From NCBI GenBank assembly GCA_016187415.1, contig JACPJT010000004.1:17995-81994 (forward strand): DNA of 64,000 nucleotides. The letters run 5' to 3'. Positions 48,639 to 56,272 of the stretch are shown here, one piece after another. A model generated the notes under the pieces. The model did no database searches and was not told the DNA's origin. It saw only the letters and a program-made list of their open reading frames with translations. Origin of the DNA: Candidatus Aenigmatarchaeota archaeon. GTDB taxonomy: Archaea; Aenigmatarchaeota; Aenigmatarchaeia; CG10238-14; SCSR01. How positions within the stretch are numbered: position 1 is the stretch's first letter; each line of letters opens with the position of its first letter. The translations under genes and the position numbers were made by a program.

Positions 48639-49739
48639 ATGAGACTCGACGATTTAAACATACGCCAAGTCCTTACATCGGATTTGCAACGGACAGTTGA
48701 AGTGGAAATAAAGACAAAAAACGGGATATCATACTCTTCTGCGCCTGTATACAAAAACGGGATATACAGGATGAGATGCTTGCCTGCAGAAGATTCCGTC
48801 AGAAAATTCCTTGAAATAAAAAGGCATTTCCTAAACCAGTCTTTCATGGACATCCAGGATGTGGACGACTTTTTGCATGACATTGATATTTCTGTTGATT
48901 TTAGGGAAATCGGCGGCAACCTGGCTTTTGCCATATCTTCCGCATTCTTGAAAGCATTTGCCAAATCGGACGGGAAAGAGGTGTACGAATACATGTCAAA
49001 TGATGCGTCAAAGATACCGGCACCGATTGGAGTATTCGTAAACAAGACGGTTTTCGAAAGCGATTTTAAGGAATTCATGCTTTATCCCGTGCAACAAAAG
49101 AATTTTTCAAATGACATGCTGAAACTTGTTGATGTAAAGAACGGATTTGAAATCGATAAAAACATGACGACTGACAAGATGCTGAAGAAACTTTCGGGCC
49201 TGACAACTAAAAATTCGTTGCATCTTGGAATCGCTTTCGGCGCGAATGAGTTGTGGAATGGCAGAAAATATGTTTATAGTGGAACTGGAGAAAACCTGTC
49301 ATCGCAAGAACAGCTGTTACTGATTCAAGACATAGTCGGAAATTATCCTGTTGGGTATGTTGAAGACCCCTTCCATGGCGATGATTTTGTCCTGTTTGCC
49401 ACGTTGACCCATAGGTTGCCGACAAGACTGGTCAGCGGAAACGAATTGTATTCGAATAACATTGAAAGATTCAAAAATGGCGCAGACATGAAATCTACCA
49501 GTTGCATAACGATTAATCCATCTCATATAAGCACAATTACGGATATCATCAATCTGGTGAGGGAAGCCAGAAAGCATATGATGACTATTGTGATGGACAT
49601 AACCGGAAACAACGATGCTCTTTTTTCACATTTGGCTGTCTGCATGGGAGTCGATTACGTCAAAATAGGTCTCGGGGACAAGATTGTATCGAATGCAAAT
49701 GAGCTTCTTAGAATCGAGGGGAAACTAGCCGTTGCCTAA
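48639..49739 (+). CDS. Divergent enolase-family protein
   Basis: A 366-residue enolase-fold protein, shorter than true enolase (about 415-430). The barrel retains GYVEDPFHGDDF (metal Glu), and DYVKIGLGDKI (C-terminal Lys). The equivalents of the other key residues appear changed: the metal Asp in LGIAFGANEL, the Asp in VSGNEL, the catalytic Lys in the CITINPSHIST strand and the loop His in VMDITGNND. It is probably not a phosphoglycerate-water lyase. It is followed by the 4-TM paralogue gene. Confidence 0.78.
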   Translation: MRLDDLNIRQVLTSDLQRTVEVEIKTKNGISYSSAPVYKNGIYRMRCLPAEDSVRKFLEIKRHFLNQSFMDIQDVDDFLHDIDISVDFREIGGNLAFAISSAFLKAFAKSDGKEVYEYMSNDASKIPAPIGVFVNKTVFESDFKEFMLYPVQQKNFSNDMLKLVDVKNGFEIDKNMTTDKMLKKLSGLTTKNSLHLGIAFGANELWNGRKYVYSGTGENLSSQEQLLLIQDIVGNYPVGYVEDPFHGDDFVLFATLTHRLPTRLVSGNELYSNNIERFKNGADMKSTSCITINPSHISTITDIINLVREARKHMMTIVMDITGNNDALFSHLAVCMGVDYVKIGLGDKIVSNANELLRIEGKLAVA

Positions 49740-49778
49740 GAAAACCGAAATGAAATAAATTTAAACTCCCATAATGCT

Positions 49779-50420
49779 ATGATGAAAAATTATTCATACG
49801 ATACTAACGAAAGGAACAGGAAGATAGACAAGATATTGCACAAGGCGAGAGTATTTCACCTAAAGCATGAAAATGTTGCCGTCCTGGTTCTGAGTTTCAT
49901 TTTTTCATATTATCTGGTCAAAACCGGGTTGATCCACGTTGTAGTCGGATTCATGGGCCAGTTTGGATACCTCAGCGCGCTCATTCTTGGCTTCCTGTTT
50001 TCATTTGGGTTCACGACGACGCCCGCATCAGTTACGATGTTCTTCCTCGCAAAAACAATCAACCCCTTTCTTATGGCGCTGATAGGCGCCGCGGGGGCCG
50101 CTGTATCCAACATAATAATCTACTCGCTGGTGAAGCATGGCCTGCTTGAAGAAATCAGATACATTCTGTCTGAAGAACTTAAAATAGAATTCTCCAAATT
50201 CGAAATCACATTAAATCAGAACATGATGAAAAGGGGGTGGATGAAAATTGTCATCCCTGCAATAGCCGGGATGCTGACCGCCTTGCCGATTCCGACGGAA
50301 CTACTTGCCGCGCTCCTATGGAATATTGTGAGGTACAGGCCGCAGATAGTTATGATATATTCATTCTTTTTCAGTTTCATCGGCATACTGGCAATAGGAT
50401 TATTCGGCGTGGTTCACTAA
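49779..50420 (+). CDS. Conserved multi-pass membrane protein (paralogue of 4712)
   Basis: A 213-residue protein with a basic N-terminus and about five helices. GQFGYLSALILGFLFSFGFT, TTPASVTMFF, LMALIGAAGAAVSNIIIYSL, and LPIPTELLAALLWNIVRYRP align with the protein at 4712, including the ALIGAAG segment. The late PxPTEL/PLPDEI motif is conserved. Function unknown. It is 39 nt downstream of the enolase-like gene. Confidence 0.7.
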   Translation: MMKNYSYDTNERNRKIDKILHKARVFHLKHENVAVLVLSFIFSYYLVKTGLIHVVVGFMGQFGYLSALILGFLFSFGFTTTPASVTMFFLAKTINPFLMALIGAAGAAVSNIIIYSLVKHGLLEEIRYILSEELKIEFSKFEITLNQNMMKRGWMKIVIPAIAGMLTALPIPTELLAALLWNIVRYRPQIVMIYSFFFSFIGILAIGLFGVVH

Positions 50421-50481
50421 GGTTTATTAAAAACACTCAAGACATCAGGAACTTATATCTAACAAAAAATATTTTTATTGC

Positions 50482-51513
50482 ATGATTACGATTGACGGTT
50501 CTTTTGGAGAAGGCGGGGGACAGATTTTACGTACAAGCATCGCGCTGTCGGCACTCCTATTGAAACCGATTAAAATAATCAACATAAGGAAAAACCGCCC
50601 AAAGCCCGGCCTTATGCCACAGCATTTGACAGGAATAAAAATAGCCGGCGAATTTACAAATGCGGAAATAAAAGGCTTGGAAATCGGCTCGACCGAAGTC
50701 GAGTTCATACCAAAATCGTGCGACATGAAAAATAGAGAAATTGACATCGGAACCGCAGGATCTATCGGGCTGTTGCTGCAAACTCTCACACCCTTGTTAA
50801 TTTTCGCAGATGATGAAATAATTTTGGAAATCATCGGCGGCACCGCTGGACTTGGAGCGCCCACCATAGAGTATATGCAAAATGTGACATTTCCGGTTCT
50901 AGAAAAATTCGGCATTCCATTGCCGGATATAGAAATTGTTAGGGAAGGGTTCTATCCGAAAGGGCACGGACAAGTAAGAATAACTTTCAAGCCCGTCAAG
51001 AAATTAAAAAGCGTGAAACTATTGGAACGGGGAAAAATAAGATCAATCGGTGGCATTTCTGTCGTAGGTTCATTGCCGGAAGACATAGCAAGAAGAGAGG
51101 CTGATGGAATTAAGAAAATTTTAATTGGGAACGGTCTGCCGGAAGCTCAAATAGAAAAGAAAATAGTTGAAACGCATTCTCCGGGAACGTCGGTGACACT
51201 TTGGAGCAAATGCGAAAATAGTGTACTGGGTTCTGATGCGATAGGAGAAGGAGGAAAACGCGCGGAGAAAGTTGGTGAAGATGTCGCATTCGAATTAGTT
51301 AAATCTATTAACAGCGGAGCGGCTTTGGACAAGCATATGTCAGATCAGATAATTCCGTTTATGGCGTTGGCTAAAAACAGGTCCGAAGTAAGTATTGAAG
51401 AATTAACAGGACACTGCAGGACTAATATTGACGTGATAGAAAAGATTCTGGGAATAAAATTCCAGTTGACCGATGATGTTATTTCCGTGGACGGGATTGA
51501 TTTCAAAAAATAA
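50482..51513 (+). CDS. rtcA: RNA 3'-terminal phosphate cyclase
   Basis: A 343-residue RtcA. It begins MITIDGSFGEGGGQILRTSI, the family start, and has RPKPGLMPQHLTGIKIAGEF, GTAGSIGLLLQTLTPLLIFA, and HSPGTSVTLWSK, then the catalytic His region in AALDKHMSDQIIPFMALAKN. It converts RNA 3'-phosphates to 2',3'-cyclic phosphates using ATP. The usual partner RtcB is not in the window. Confidence 0.95.
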   Translation: MITIDGSFGEGGGQILRTSIALSALLLKPIKIINIRKNRPKPGLMPQHLTGIKIAGEFTNAEIKGLEIGSTEVEFIPKSCDMKNREIDIGTAGSIGLLLQTLTPLLIFADDEIILEIIGGTAGLGAPTIEYMQNVTFPVLEKFGIPLPDIEIVREGFYPKGHGQVRITFKPVKKLKSVKLLERGKIRSIGGISVVGSLPEDIARREADGIKKILIGNGLPEAQIEKKIVETHSPGTSVTLWSKCENSVLGSDAIGEGGKRAEKVGEDVAFELVKSINSGAALDKHMSDQIIPFMALAKNRSEVSIEELTGHCRTNIDVIEKILGIKFQLTDDVISVDGIDFKK

Positions 51514-51514
51514 T

Positions 51515-53083
51515 CTATTTCTTTTTGAAGAAATCTTTAATTGCGTCCATTGCCTTGTTGGCTTTTTGCGATATGATTTTCTTTTCTTCCTCGGCCTTTC
51601 TGCTGGCTTCTTCATTTCTTCTGCGGATTTCTTCTTCTAATTTTCTTTTCAGCTCGTCGGCCTGCGGTTTTATCTGCTGCTGAATTTGAGTGGCACCTTC
51701 TTTAATTACTTCAGGTGATTTCTTGATTTTTTCAGTAGCTTTTTGTTGTGCTTTCTCTAGCTGCTGCTTTCCGCGTCTGTCAACCTCATCCAAATAGTCT
51801 TTTGTCCTAGGAATTTGATTTTCTTTTATATTTTTGACAGCCGATGCAACATCGCGCGAAGTACGCACATATGCCTGGTAACCCGGAGATGTAAGCACGT
51901 ATTCCCCCAGTTCCACACCACCTTCAATATGAGGTTTGCCATCATCGCCACGCCTCAACCTCACATTAAGATATGTGTTCTTTGGATCGTTTTCGGAATT
52001 TTTCATTATAATCAATGCTGCAGACTGACCGTCTGCCCATGGCACTGGAACATCTGCGACTCCGAGTTGATTAAGAACGTAAAGCCAGCCAAGTGAATCC
52101 AATGCAACCCTCGCACTCGCGCCATCCCTGTTGATTTTATAATCCACCGCATAACGCCATAACGGCTTGGATTCCTTTTCATCAACCACCTGCACATCCT
52201 TTGTGGCGTATCGCATTGCCGTAGAGGTCAAAAACGGATTATCAGTCCCCAATATCTCCTGGACTTCTTTAACTGTTGCGGGAGGGTTGGAAACCAATGT
52301 CGCTATCAAACCGTTTTTGTTTCTATCAATCTTTTCTTTCATATCATCTGTGAATATGAACTCTTTCGGCAATTCAACTTTGTCAAACCTTTCGCCGTTT
52401 TGTGCATATGCATCGGTATGTGGCATGTCTGCGCCATATGATGTGCCGAGAATGAAATTTCTACCGCCACTGCCAATTACGCTGATGTCATCGTATTCGT
52501 AGCCAGCATCTGCCGACATTGCGGATTTGTCTATGACAACAACTGTTTTCTTGTTATTGTTGTGCTGCATGGCAAGCAGTATCTTTTGCGAGTCGTTATT
52601 GAATTTCTCGGGCACAAGCGAGACATTTCTTGACGCGGAAAATTCCTGACCGACTAAAACATTGGGGTTGCCGTATTGGTCGATGTTGATTACTCTTACA
52701 TCTTCCTTGTTTCCTGCGTCTTTTGTAATCGCGACTAGCTCGCCGTTGCTGTAAGCCAGAGCATCGCGCCATGTCCATGTATTGTCAACTCCAGGAATAT
52801 AGGGTATGCCAGAATTGTATGAAAACCATGTGCTTGCATCAACGTGCCTGTATCCGCTTTCAGGAAAGTATGGCATTCTCCGCAATGATTGTCCTTTTGT
52901 TTCTTTTTGCAGTTGAGAAAATGAGTTTTGCGGCGATTGCGCAATAACTTGTTCTTGTACAGTCTGAGAAGAATTTTGAAGAGGTTGTGCAGAAGTTGGT
53001 GTGACCATTCCTGACGTACACCCTCCGTAAAGAAACACAAGAAACGGCAAAGCGAATTGCATCGCACTGGACCGTATTCCCAT
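51515..53083 (-). CDS. Large lipoprotein, unknown
   Basis: A 522-residue exported protein. The N-terminus has a signal with a lipobox-like LVFLYGGC (Cys22), followed by a Ser/Gln-rich linker. The central 350 residues are beta-rich (KILLAMQHNNNKKTVVVIDK; LGWLYVLNQLGVADVPVPWA). The last 90 residues are a Glu/Lys-rich coiled coil (LEKAQQKATEKIKKSPEVIK; KRKLEEEIRRRNEEASRKAE). No known domain recognised. It is divergent from the surface protein at 53134, 50 nt apart. Confidence 0.68.
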   Translation of the reverse strand: MGIRSSAMQFALPFLVFLYGGCTSGMVTPTSAQPLQNSSQTVQEQVIAQSPQNSFSQLQKETKGQSLRRMPYFPESGYRHVDASTWFSYNSGIPYIPGVDNTWTWRDALAYSNGELVAITKDAGNKEDVRVINIDQYGNPNVLVGQEFSASRNVSLVPEKFNNDSQKILLAMQHNNNKKTVVVIDKSAMSADAGYEYDDISVIGSGGRNFILGTSYGADMPHTDAYAQNGERFDKVELPKEFIFTDDMKEKIDRNKNGLIATLVSNPPATVKEVQEILGTDNPFLTSTAMRYATKDVQVVDEKESKPLWRYAVDYKINRDGASARVALDSLGWLYVLNQLGVADVPVPWADGQSAALIIMKNSENDPKNTYLNVRLRRGDDGKPHIEGGVELGEYVLTSPGYQAYVRTSRDVASAVKNIKENQIPRTKDYLDEVDRRGKQQLEKAQQKATEKIKKSPEVIKEGATQIQQQIKPQADELKRKLEEEIRRRNEEASRKAEEEKKIISQKANKAMDAIKDFFKKK

Positions 53084-53133
53084 TAAAGATTATTTTAAAA
53101 GGCTTAAATAAATAACATGCTAATTAGGTCTTA
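53084..53133. promoter_or_regulatory. Divergent promoter between two surface-protein genes
   Basis: A 50-nt spacer. TTTTAAAAGGCTTAAATAAA at about 53093-53112 offers TATA-like elements for both directions, 20-30 nt from each ATG. The compact arrangement suggests co-regulation of the two exported proteins. Confidence 0.5.
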
Positions 53134-54435
53134 ATGAGAAGCCTGTCAGAAATTGGCGGCATATTGTATAATGTCGGGGATTTTGTTTCTGGTCATGCTG
53201 CAAAAATTAGAGAAAATGTTTCTGATGGAATTGAAAATGTAAGAAGAAACGCCGTTACAAAACTTTTACCTTATGGCATGTTCATTGCTTTAACTGCATG
53301 CAACATTCCAGCTGTTTCAATATCTACGCCTACAACTACGCCTCCCCAAACTATCATACCGATTTCAACACCTACTACTGCACCTATACCAACACCTAAT
53401 ATAGAAGCTACTATCTCGGCACGAGTTCAAGCAACAGTTAATGCAAGACCTACATCAACTCCGACGCAAATTCCAACAATTACACCGATTCCCACGCCTC
53501 AAAAATTAGAAATAAAAAGACCTACACCTTACGCACCAACGTCCGCACCTGTCACATTGCCGACAGCTACACCAAATACATCTACGGAAACTCATAGGAC
53601 AGTACAACAGATTAATAGGGATGGTAAGGTGGTGTCGTGGCTGTTTGGATTCAGTTCAAGTGAGAAATTTTATGCGTATGCTTGGCAAAAAAATATTACG
53701 GTTAAAAAGATAGCGGCGTCAGGAACTATGTGGGAAGAGTTTGATCAAGAGATGAGTGCACTGAAAATTGCCGCCAGAAGTGGCAATTACTCTGGTATTT
53801 GGATGGGCATACGAGAAGTAGATACAGCTAGGAGCTGGAGTGGATGGGAATATAGGTGGGTACCGGACGATGTGATTCTTGAATATTCTCGTTTCGTCAA
53901 AAACGGCGGCAGACTTTTTATGGAGGTTTCTTTTGATGGTGACTTTTGCAATAGTGATACTAAAGAATCCTTGCGAAAGTACTTTGATATAGGTATTGCA
54001 TGCGATTATATGGCACTTGAATCGTCTGCGACATCATCGACCAAAAATTTGGAAACTATTGTTGCCCACGATGATATTAACCTTATGGAGTATAAACAAT
54101 CTGAAAAGTTCGTTCGCCTATGGAAAGGTTTGAAAGTAGGACTTTCACCATATCAACATTATTTCAATGTATCGCAAGCTTTCTTTTTAACACAAAACGG
54201 CGAATATGAATTAGGCGGACTAGTTGTTGACAAAACTACAAAACAAACTAGGGCATTATCGGCCTATAGAAAAATGGGAAACGGGGAAGTTCTGTTTTTA
54301 TCGGTACCGCCGGTCGGCGCCTATCTTATAGGAGATGCCAATATTGATAAACTTGACAACAAAGAAGCCGCGTTGCGCATAGCTAGATGGTTAGCTGGTA
54401 ATTTAGAGTATCCAAAACCCGAAATAAAAAAATAA
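53134..54435 (+). CDS. Surface protein with Thr/Pro linker
   Basis: A 433-residue membrane-anchored protein. A hydrophobic segment with a Cys (LLPYGMFIALTAC, about 45-57) is followed by a roughly 95-residue Thr/Pro/Ser linker (STPTTTPPQTIIPISTPTT) of the kind common in Chloroflexi and Gram-positive surface proteins. The outer domain has SRFVKNGGRLFMEVSFDGDF and GNGEVLFLSVPPVGAYLIGD, which resembles class-I glutamine-amidotransferase-like extracellular domains. Function unknown. Confidence 0.7.
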   Translation: MRSLSEIGGILYNVGDFVSGHAAKIRENVSDGIENVRRNAVTKLLPYGMFIALTACNIPAVSISTPTTTPPQTIIPISTPTTAPIPTPNIEATISARVQATVNARPTSTPTQIPTITPIPTPQKLEIKRPTPYAPTSAPVTLPTATPNTSTETHRTVQQINRDGKVVSWLFGFSSSEKFYAYAWQKNITVKKIAASGTMWEEFDQEMSALKIAARSGNYSGIWMGIREVDTARSWSGWEYRWVPDDVILEYSRFVKNGGRLFMEVSFDGDFCNSDTKESLRKYFDIGIACDYMALESSATSSTKNLETIVAHDDINLMEYKQSEKFVRLWKGLKVGLSPYQHYFNVSQAFFLTQNGEYELGGLVVDKTTKQTRALSAYRKMGNGEVLFLSVPPVGAYLIGDANIDKLDNKEAALRIARWLAGNLEYPKPEIKK

Positions 54436-54676
54436 GGAAAGCCGACCAGCCAAGCTGGGTATTATGATATTAATTCGCATCACGTATAAGCTCCTATTAG
54501 AAAATATTTAACACTAGTATGAAATTTTTCATAAAAATCTGCCGATTATTATAAACTTTCTTATAACATCTGTCATCACCTAGTTTCAGGAGTTTCTGAT
54601 AATCAGCTTTATCGCAACGGGACATTGTAATTTTTAACTTAATATCTGTCATCATTTAGTTACGGAATAGAAAAGC
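54436..54676. other. Intergenic stretch with two degenerate repeat copies
   Basis: 241 nt. Contains degenerate copies of the 54-bp repeat at 54553-54584 and 54636-54681. Nothing else recognised. AT-rich. Confidence 0.45.
54553..54584. repeat. Degenerate repeat copy A
   Basis: CTTTCTTATAACATCTGTCA with TCACCTAGT matches the first 30 nt of the 54-bp repeat with few changes. The second half-palindrome is altered (TTTCA for TGACA), and the TATA part is missing. Confidence 0.6.
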
Positions 54677-54681
54677 TTATA
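54636..54681. repeat. Degenerate repeat copy B
   Basis: AATATCTGTCATCATTTAGT, then diverged sequence and a final AAAGCTTATA. It keeps the left half-site and the TATA part of the 54-bp repeat but not the right half-site. Its right end overlaps the stop of the leftward wHTH gene. Confidence 0.6.
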
Positions 54682-54964
54682 CAAATTTCTCTCGTGTTTT
54701 CTTTAGTTCATGCACGTAATCAACACCCAATTTAGTCACCGATGCAACTCTACCACTCTTACCATGATCACTAACTAATAATTTGCTTGCCAAATCTCTA
54801 ATAATGGACTGGAAACTTTTCTTAACTCTATACTTGACTGCTATATCAGACCATTTAATTTTTGATGCAATTCTTTCTACTGATGTATAATCCATTCCAA
54901 TTACTCCTTTATCAAACATCCGTATAAGAATCTCATTCTCATAATCTTTCAACATTTTATTCAC
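54677..54964 (-). CDS. Winged-helix DNA-binding protein
   Basis: A 95-residue protein: YENEILIRMFDKGVIGMDYT, SVERIASKIKWSDIAVKYRV, then a wing-like GKSGRVASVTKLGVDYVHEL. Helices and a C-terminal 'TKLGVDYV' resemble archaeal winged-helix regulators. It is divergent from the wHTH gene at 55015, sharing a 50-nt promoter. It may control the repeat-borne promoters nearby (inference). Confidence 0.6.
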   Translation of the reverse strand: MNKMLKDYENEILIRMFDKGVIGMDYTSVERIASKIKWSDIAVKYRVKKSFQSIIRDLASKLLVSDHGKSGRVASVTKLGVDYVHELKKTREKFV

Positions 54965-55014
54965 TTAACTGAATATATAGAGCATTTAAATATATAAAAG
55001 TTACTATAAGTAAT
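54965..55014. promoter_or_regulatory. Divergent promoter between two wHTH genes
   Basis: 50 nt. GCATTTAAATATATAAAAG at about 54990-55008 supplies overlapping TATA-like elements for both genes, each about 10-35 nt from a start codon. The overlap suggests mutual exclusion or autoregulation. Confidence 0.5.
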
Positions 55015-55488
55015 ATGCCTTTAGACCCGTTACACGCCATAGAAAAGATAGAGAAATCTCTGGTCGAAACTAAAAGACCTGTTTCTATAAGTAGATTGGC
55101 AAAGAAGACTGGTTTGCACTATACGACTGTAAGAAGATATGTGACACTGTTGGAGTCTGTGAAAAAAATGCCCGAGATTGAAATAATAAAAGGCGAAGGG
55201 ATTACTTTAGTCAGAACAGAAAAGGATTTTTCAAAACTGTCATCGACAGAAAGAAAAGCTGTAATAAAGTCGTATTTTCCAGAATTATCTATAGAAGAAA
55301 AAGTGTTAGTTAGACTCTTAGAGAGAGATTCCACATCAGAAAGTGGTGCAATAAGTATCAAGAAGGATAAGACAATTAAATCATTATTGAAGGCTGAAAT
55401 AATAAAAGAAACTAAAGATGATAAGGTGTATTTGTCGGGTATAGGATACAAAATTGCGAAAGGTGCGAAAGATATATACGGAAGATAA
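55015..55488 (+). CDS. HTH transcription regulator
   Basis: A 157-residue protein. The N-terminal helix-turn-helix is VSISRLAKKTGLHYTTVRRY (about 23-42) with VTLLESVKKM following. A second winged region near the end has LLKAEIIKETKDDKVYLSGI, then GYKIAKGAKDI. The TGLHYTTVRRYV sequence is like ArsR/MarR-type recognition helices. Upstream of VapBC; the first 54-bp repeat copy starts 21 nt after its stop. Confidence 0.75.
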   Translation: MPLDPLHAIEKIEKSLVETKRPVSISRLAKKTGLHYTTVRRYVTLLESVKKMPEIEIIKGEGITLVRTEKDFSKLSSTERKAVIKSYFPELSIEEKVLVRLLERDSTSESGAISIKKDKTIKSLLKAEIIKETKDDKVYLSGIGYKIAKGAKDIYGR

Positions 55489-55508
55489 AAACAGTTTCTA
55501 TTGCAAAT

Positions 55509-55562
55509 CTTTCTTATAATATCTGTCATCATCTAGTGACAACACTACCATAAAGCTTATAT
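55509..55562. repeat. 54-bp direct repeat, copy C (operator plus TATA)
   Basis: Starts CTTTCTTATAATATCTGTCA and ends CATAAAGCTTATAT. It is identical over 54 nt to copy D at 56168-56221. It contains a palindrome TGTCA-N8-TGACA and a TATA-like AAAGCTTATAT that would drive the vapB-like gene 30-40 nt downstream. Confidence 0.85.
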
Positions 55563-55591
55563 TTAATAAATGGGGAATATAAATTGATTTT

Positions 55592-55777
55592 ATGAAAGGT
55601 GAAATCTATCCTGAACTCGATAAAATAAAAACTGAGATACAGACACTCAAAATTCTCGTTTTAAAGGGTAAAACCATTCCCAAACAGAAGGTTTCTTTGA
55701 AAGGCGTTATTAGGACGAAAATAGACGAGTCTGACATTGAAAAGGCCAAAGCGTCATTGTTCAAAATGAGTGTTTGA
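55592..55777 (+). CDS. VapB-like antitoxin
   Basis: A 61-residue protein overlapping the toxin frame. YPELDKIKTEIQTLKILVLK is a helix likely to dimerise, and the rest is a basic then acidic tail (VSLKGVIRTKIDESDIEKAK) that would wrap the PIN toxin. It does not show an AbrB or RHH domain clearly, so its DNA-binding part is uncertain. Stop and toxin ATG nearly abut. Confidence 0.68.
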   Translation: MKGEIYPELDKIKTEIQTLKILVLKGKTIPKQKVSLKGVIRTKIDESDIEKAKASLFKMSV

Positions 55778-55778
55778 A

Positions 55779-56165
55779 ATGTATGCCACCGATACACACA
55801 GTTTTTTGTGGTTTCTGACGAATGACGGAAGGTTAGGTACCCAAGCAAAAGAAATATTTAATGCCTGCGACAAAGGAGAAACTATTATCTTTATCCCTTC
55901 GATTGTCTTAATGGAATCTTTGGTGATTTGTGAAGATAAAAGGGTTAAATTAGAGTTTACTGAAGTTTTGCAGAAGTTGGAAAACTCTTTCAATTATGTT
56001 GTATACCCATTGGATACTGATGTTGTTTTGGAGTGCTCGAAGATTGAAAAGATAAGGGATCCTCATGATAGGATAATCATCTCGACAGCAAGATTGCTAA
56101 ATGCGAAAGTCATAACAAAAGACGATAAAATCGTGAAGAGCGGATTGGTAGAAACTGTATTCTAA
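55779..56165 (+). CDS. vapC: PIN-domain toxin (VapC)
   Basis: A 128-residue PIN RNase from ATG 55779 (GTG 55770 is an alternative). YATDTHSFLWFLTNDGRLG carries the first Asp, LMESLVICED the conserved Glu, and IRDPHDRIIISTARLLNAKV, with ITKDDKIV, the later acidic residues. VapC toxins cleave tRNA or rRNA. The second 54-bp repeat starts 3 nt after its stop. Confidence 0.9.
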   Translation: MYATDTHSFLWFLTNDGRLGTQAKEIFNACDKGETIIFIPSIVLMESLVICEDKRVKLEFTEVLQKLENSFNYVVYPLDTDVVLECSKIEKIRDPHDRIIISTARLLNAKVITKDDKIVKSGLVETVF

Positions 56166-56167
56166 AA

Positions 56168-56221
56168 CTTTCTTATAATATCTGTCATCATCTAGTGACA
56201 ACACTACCATAAAGCTTATAT
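56168..56221. repeat. 54-bp direct repeat, copy D (operator plus TATA)
   Basis: Identical to copy C at 55509-55562. It lies after the VapC stop and before the surface protein at 56273, with AAAGCTTATAT about 45-65 nt before that ATG. Together the two copies bracket VapBC. Confidence 0.85.
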
Positions 56222-56272
56222 GGGAACTACGCATATAGGTTTATAGGTATCTGCAGAACCAAGGTGAATTTT

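Noticed and set aside
54553-56221. CRISPR array formed by the repeated elements
   Set aside because: Spacing is irregular (50 to 900 nt), the intervals hold genes, and no cas genes are visible.
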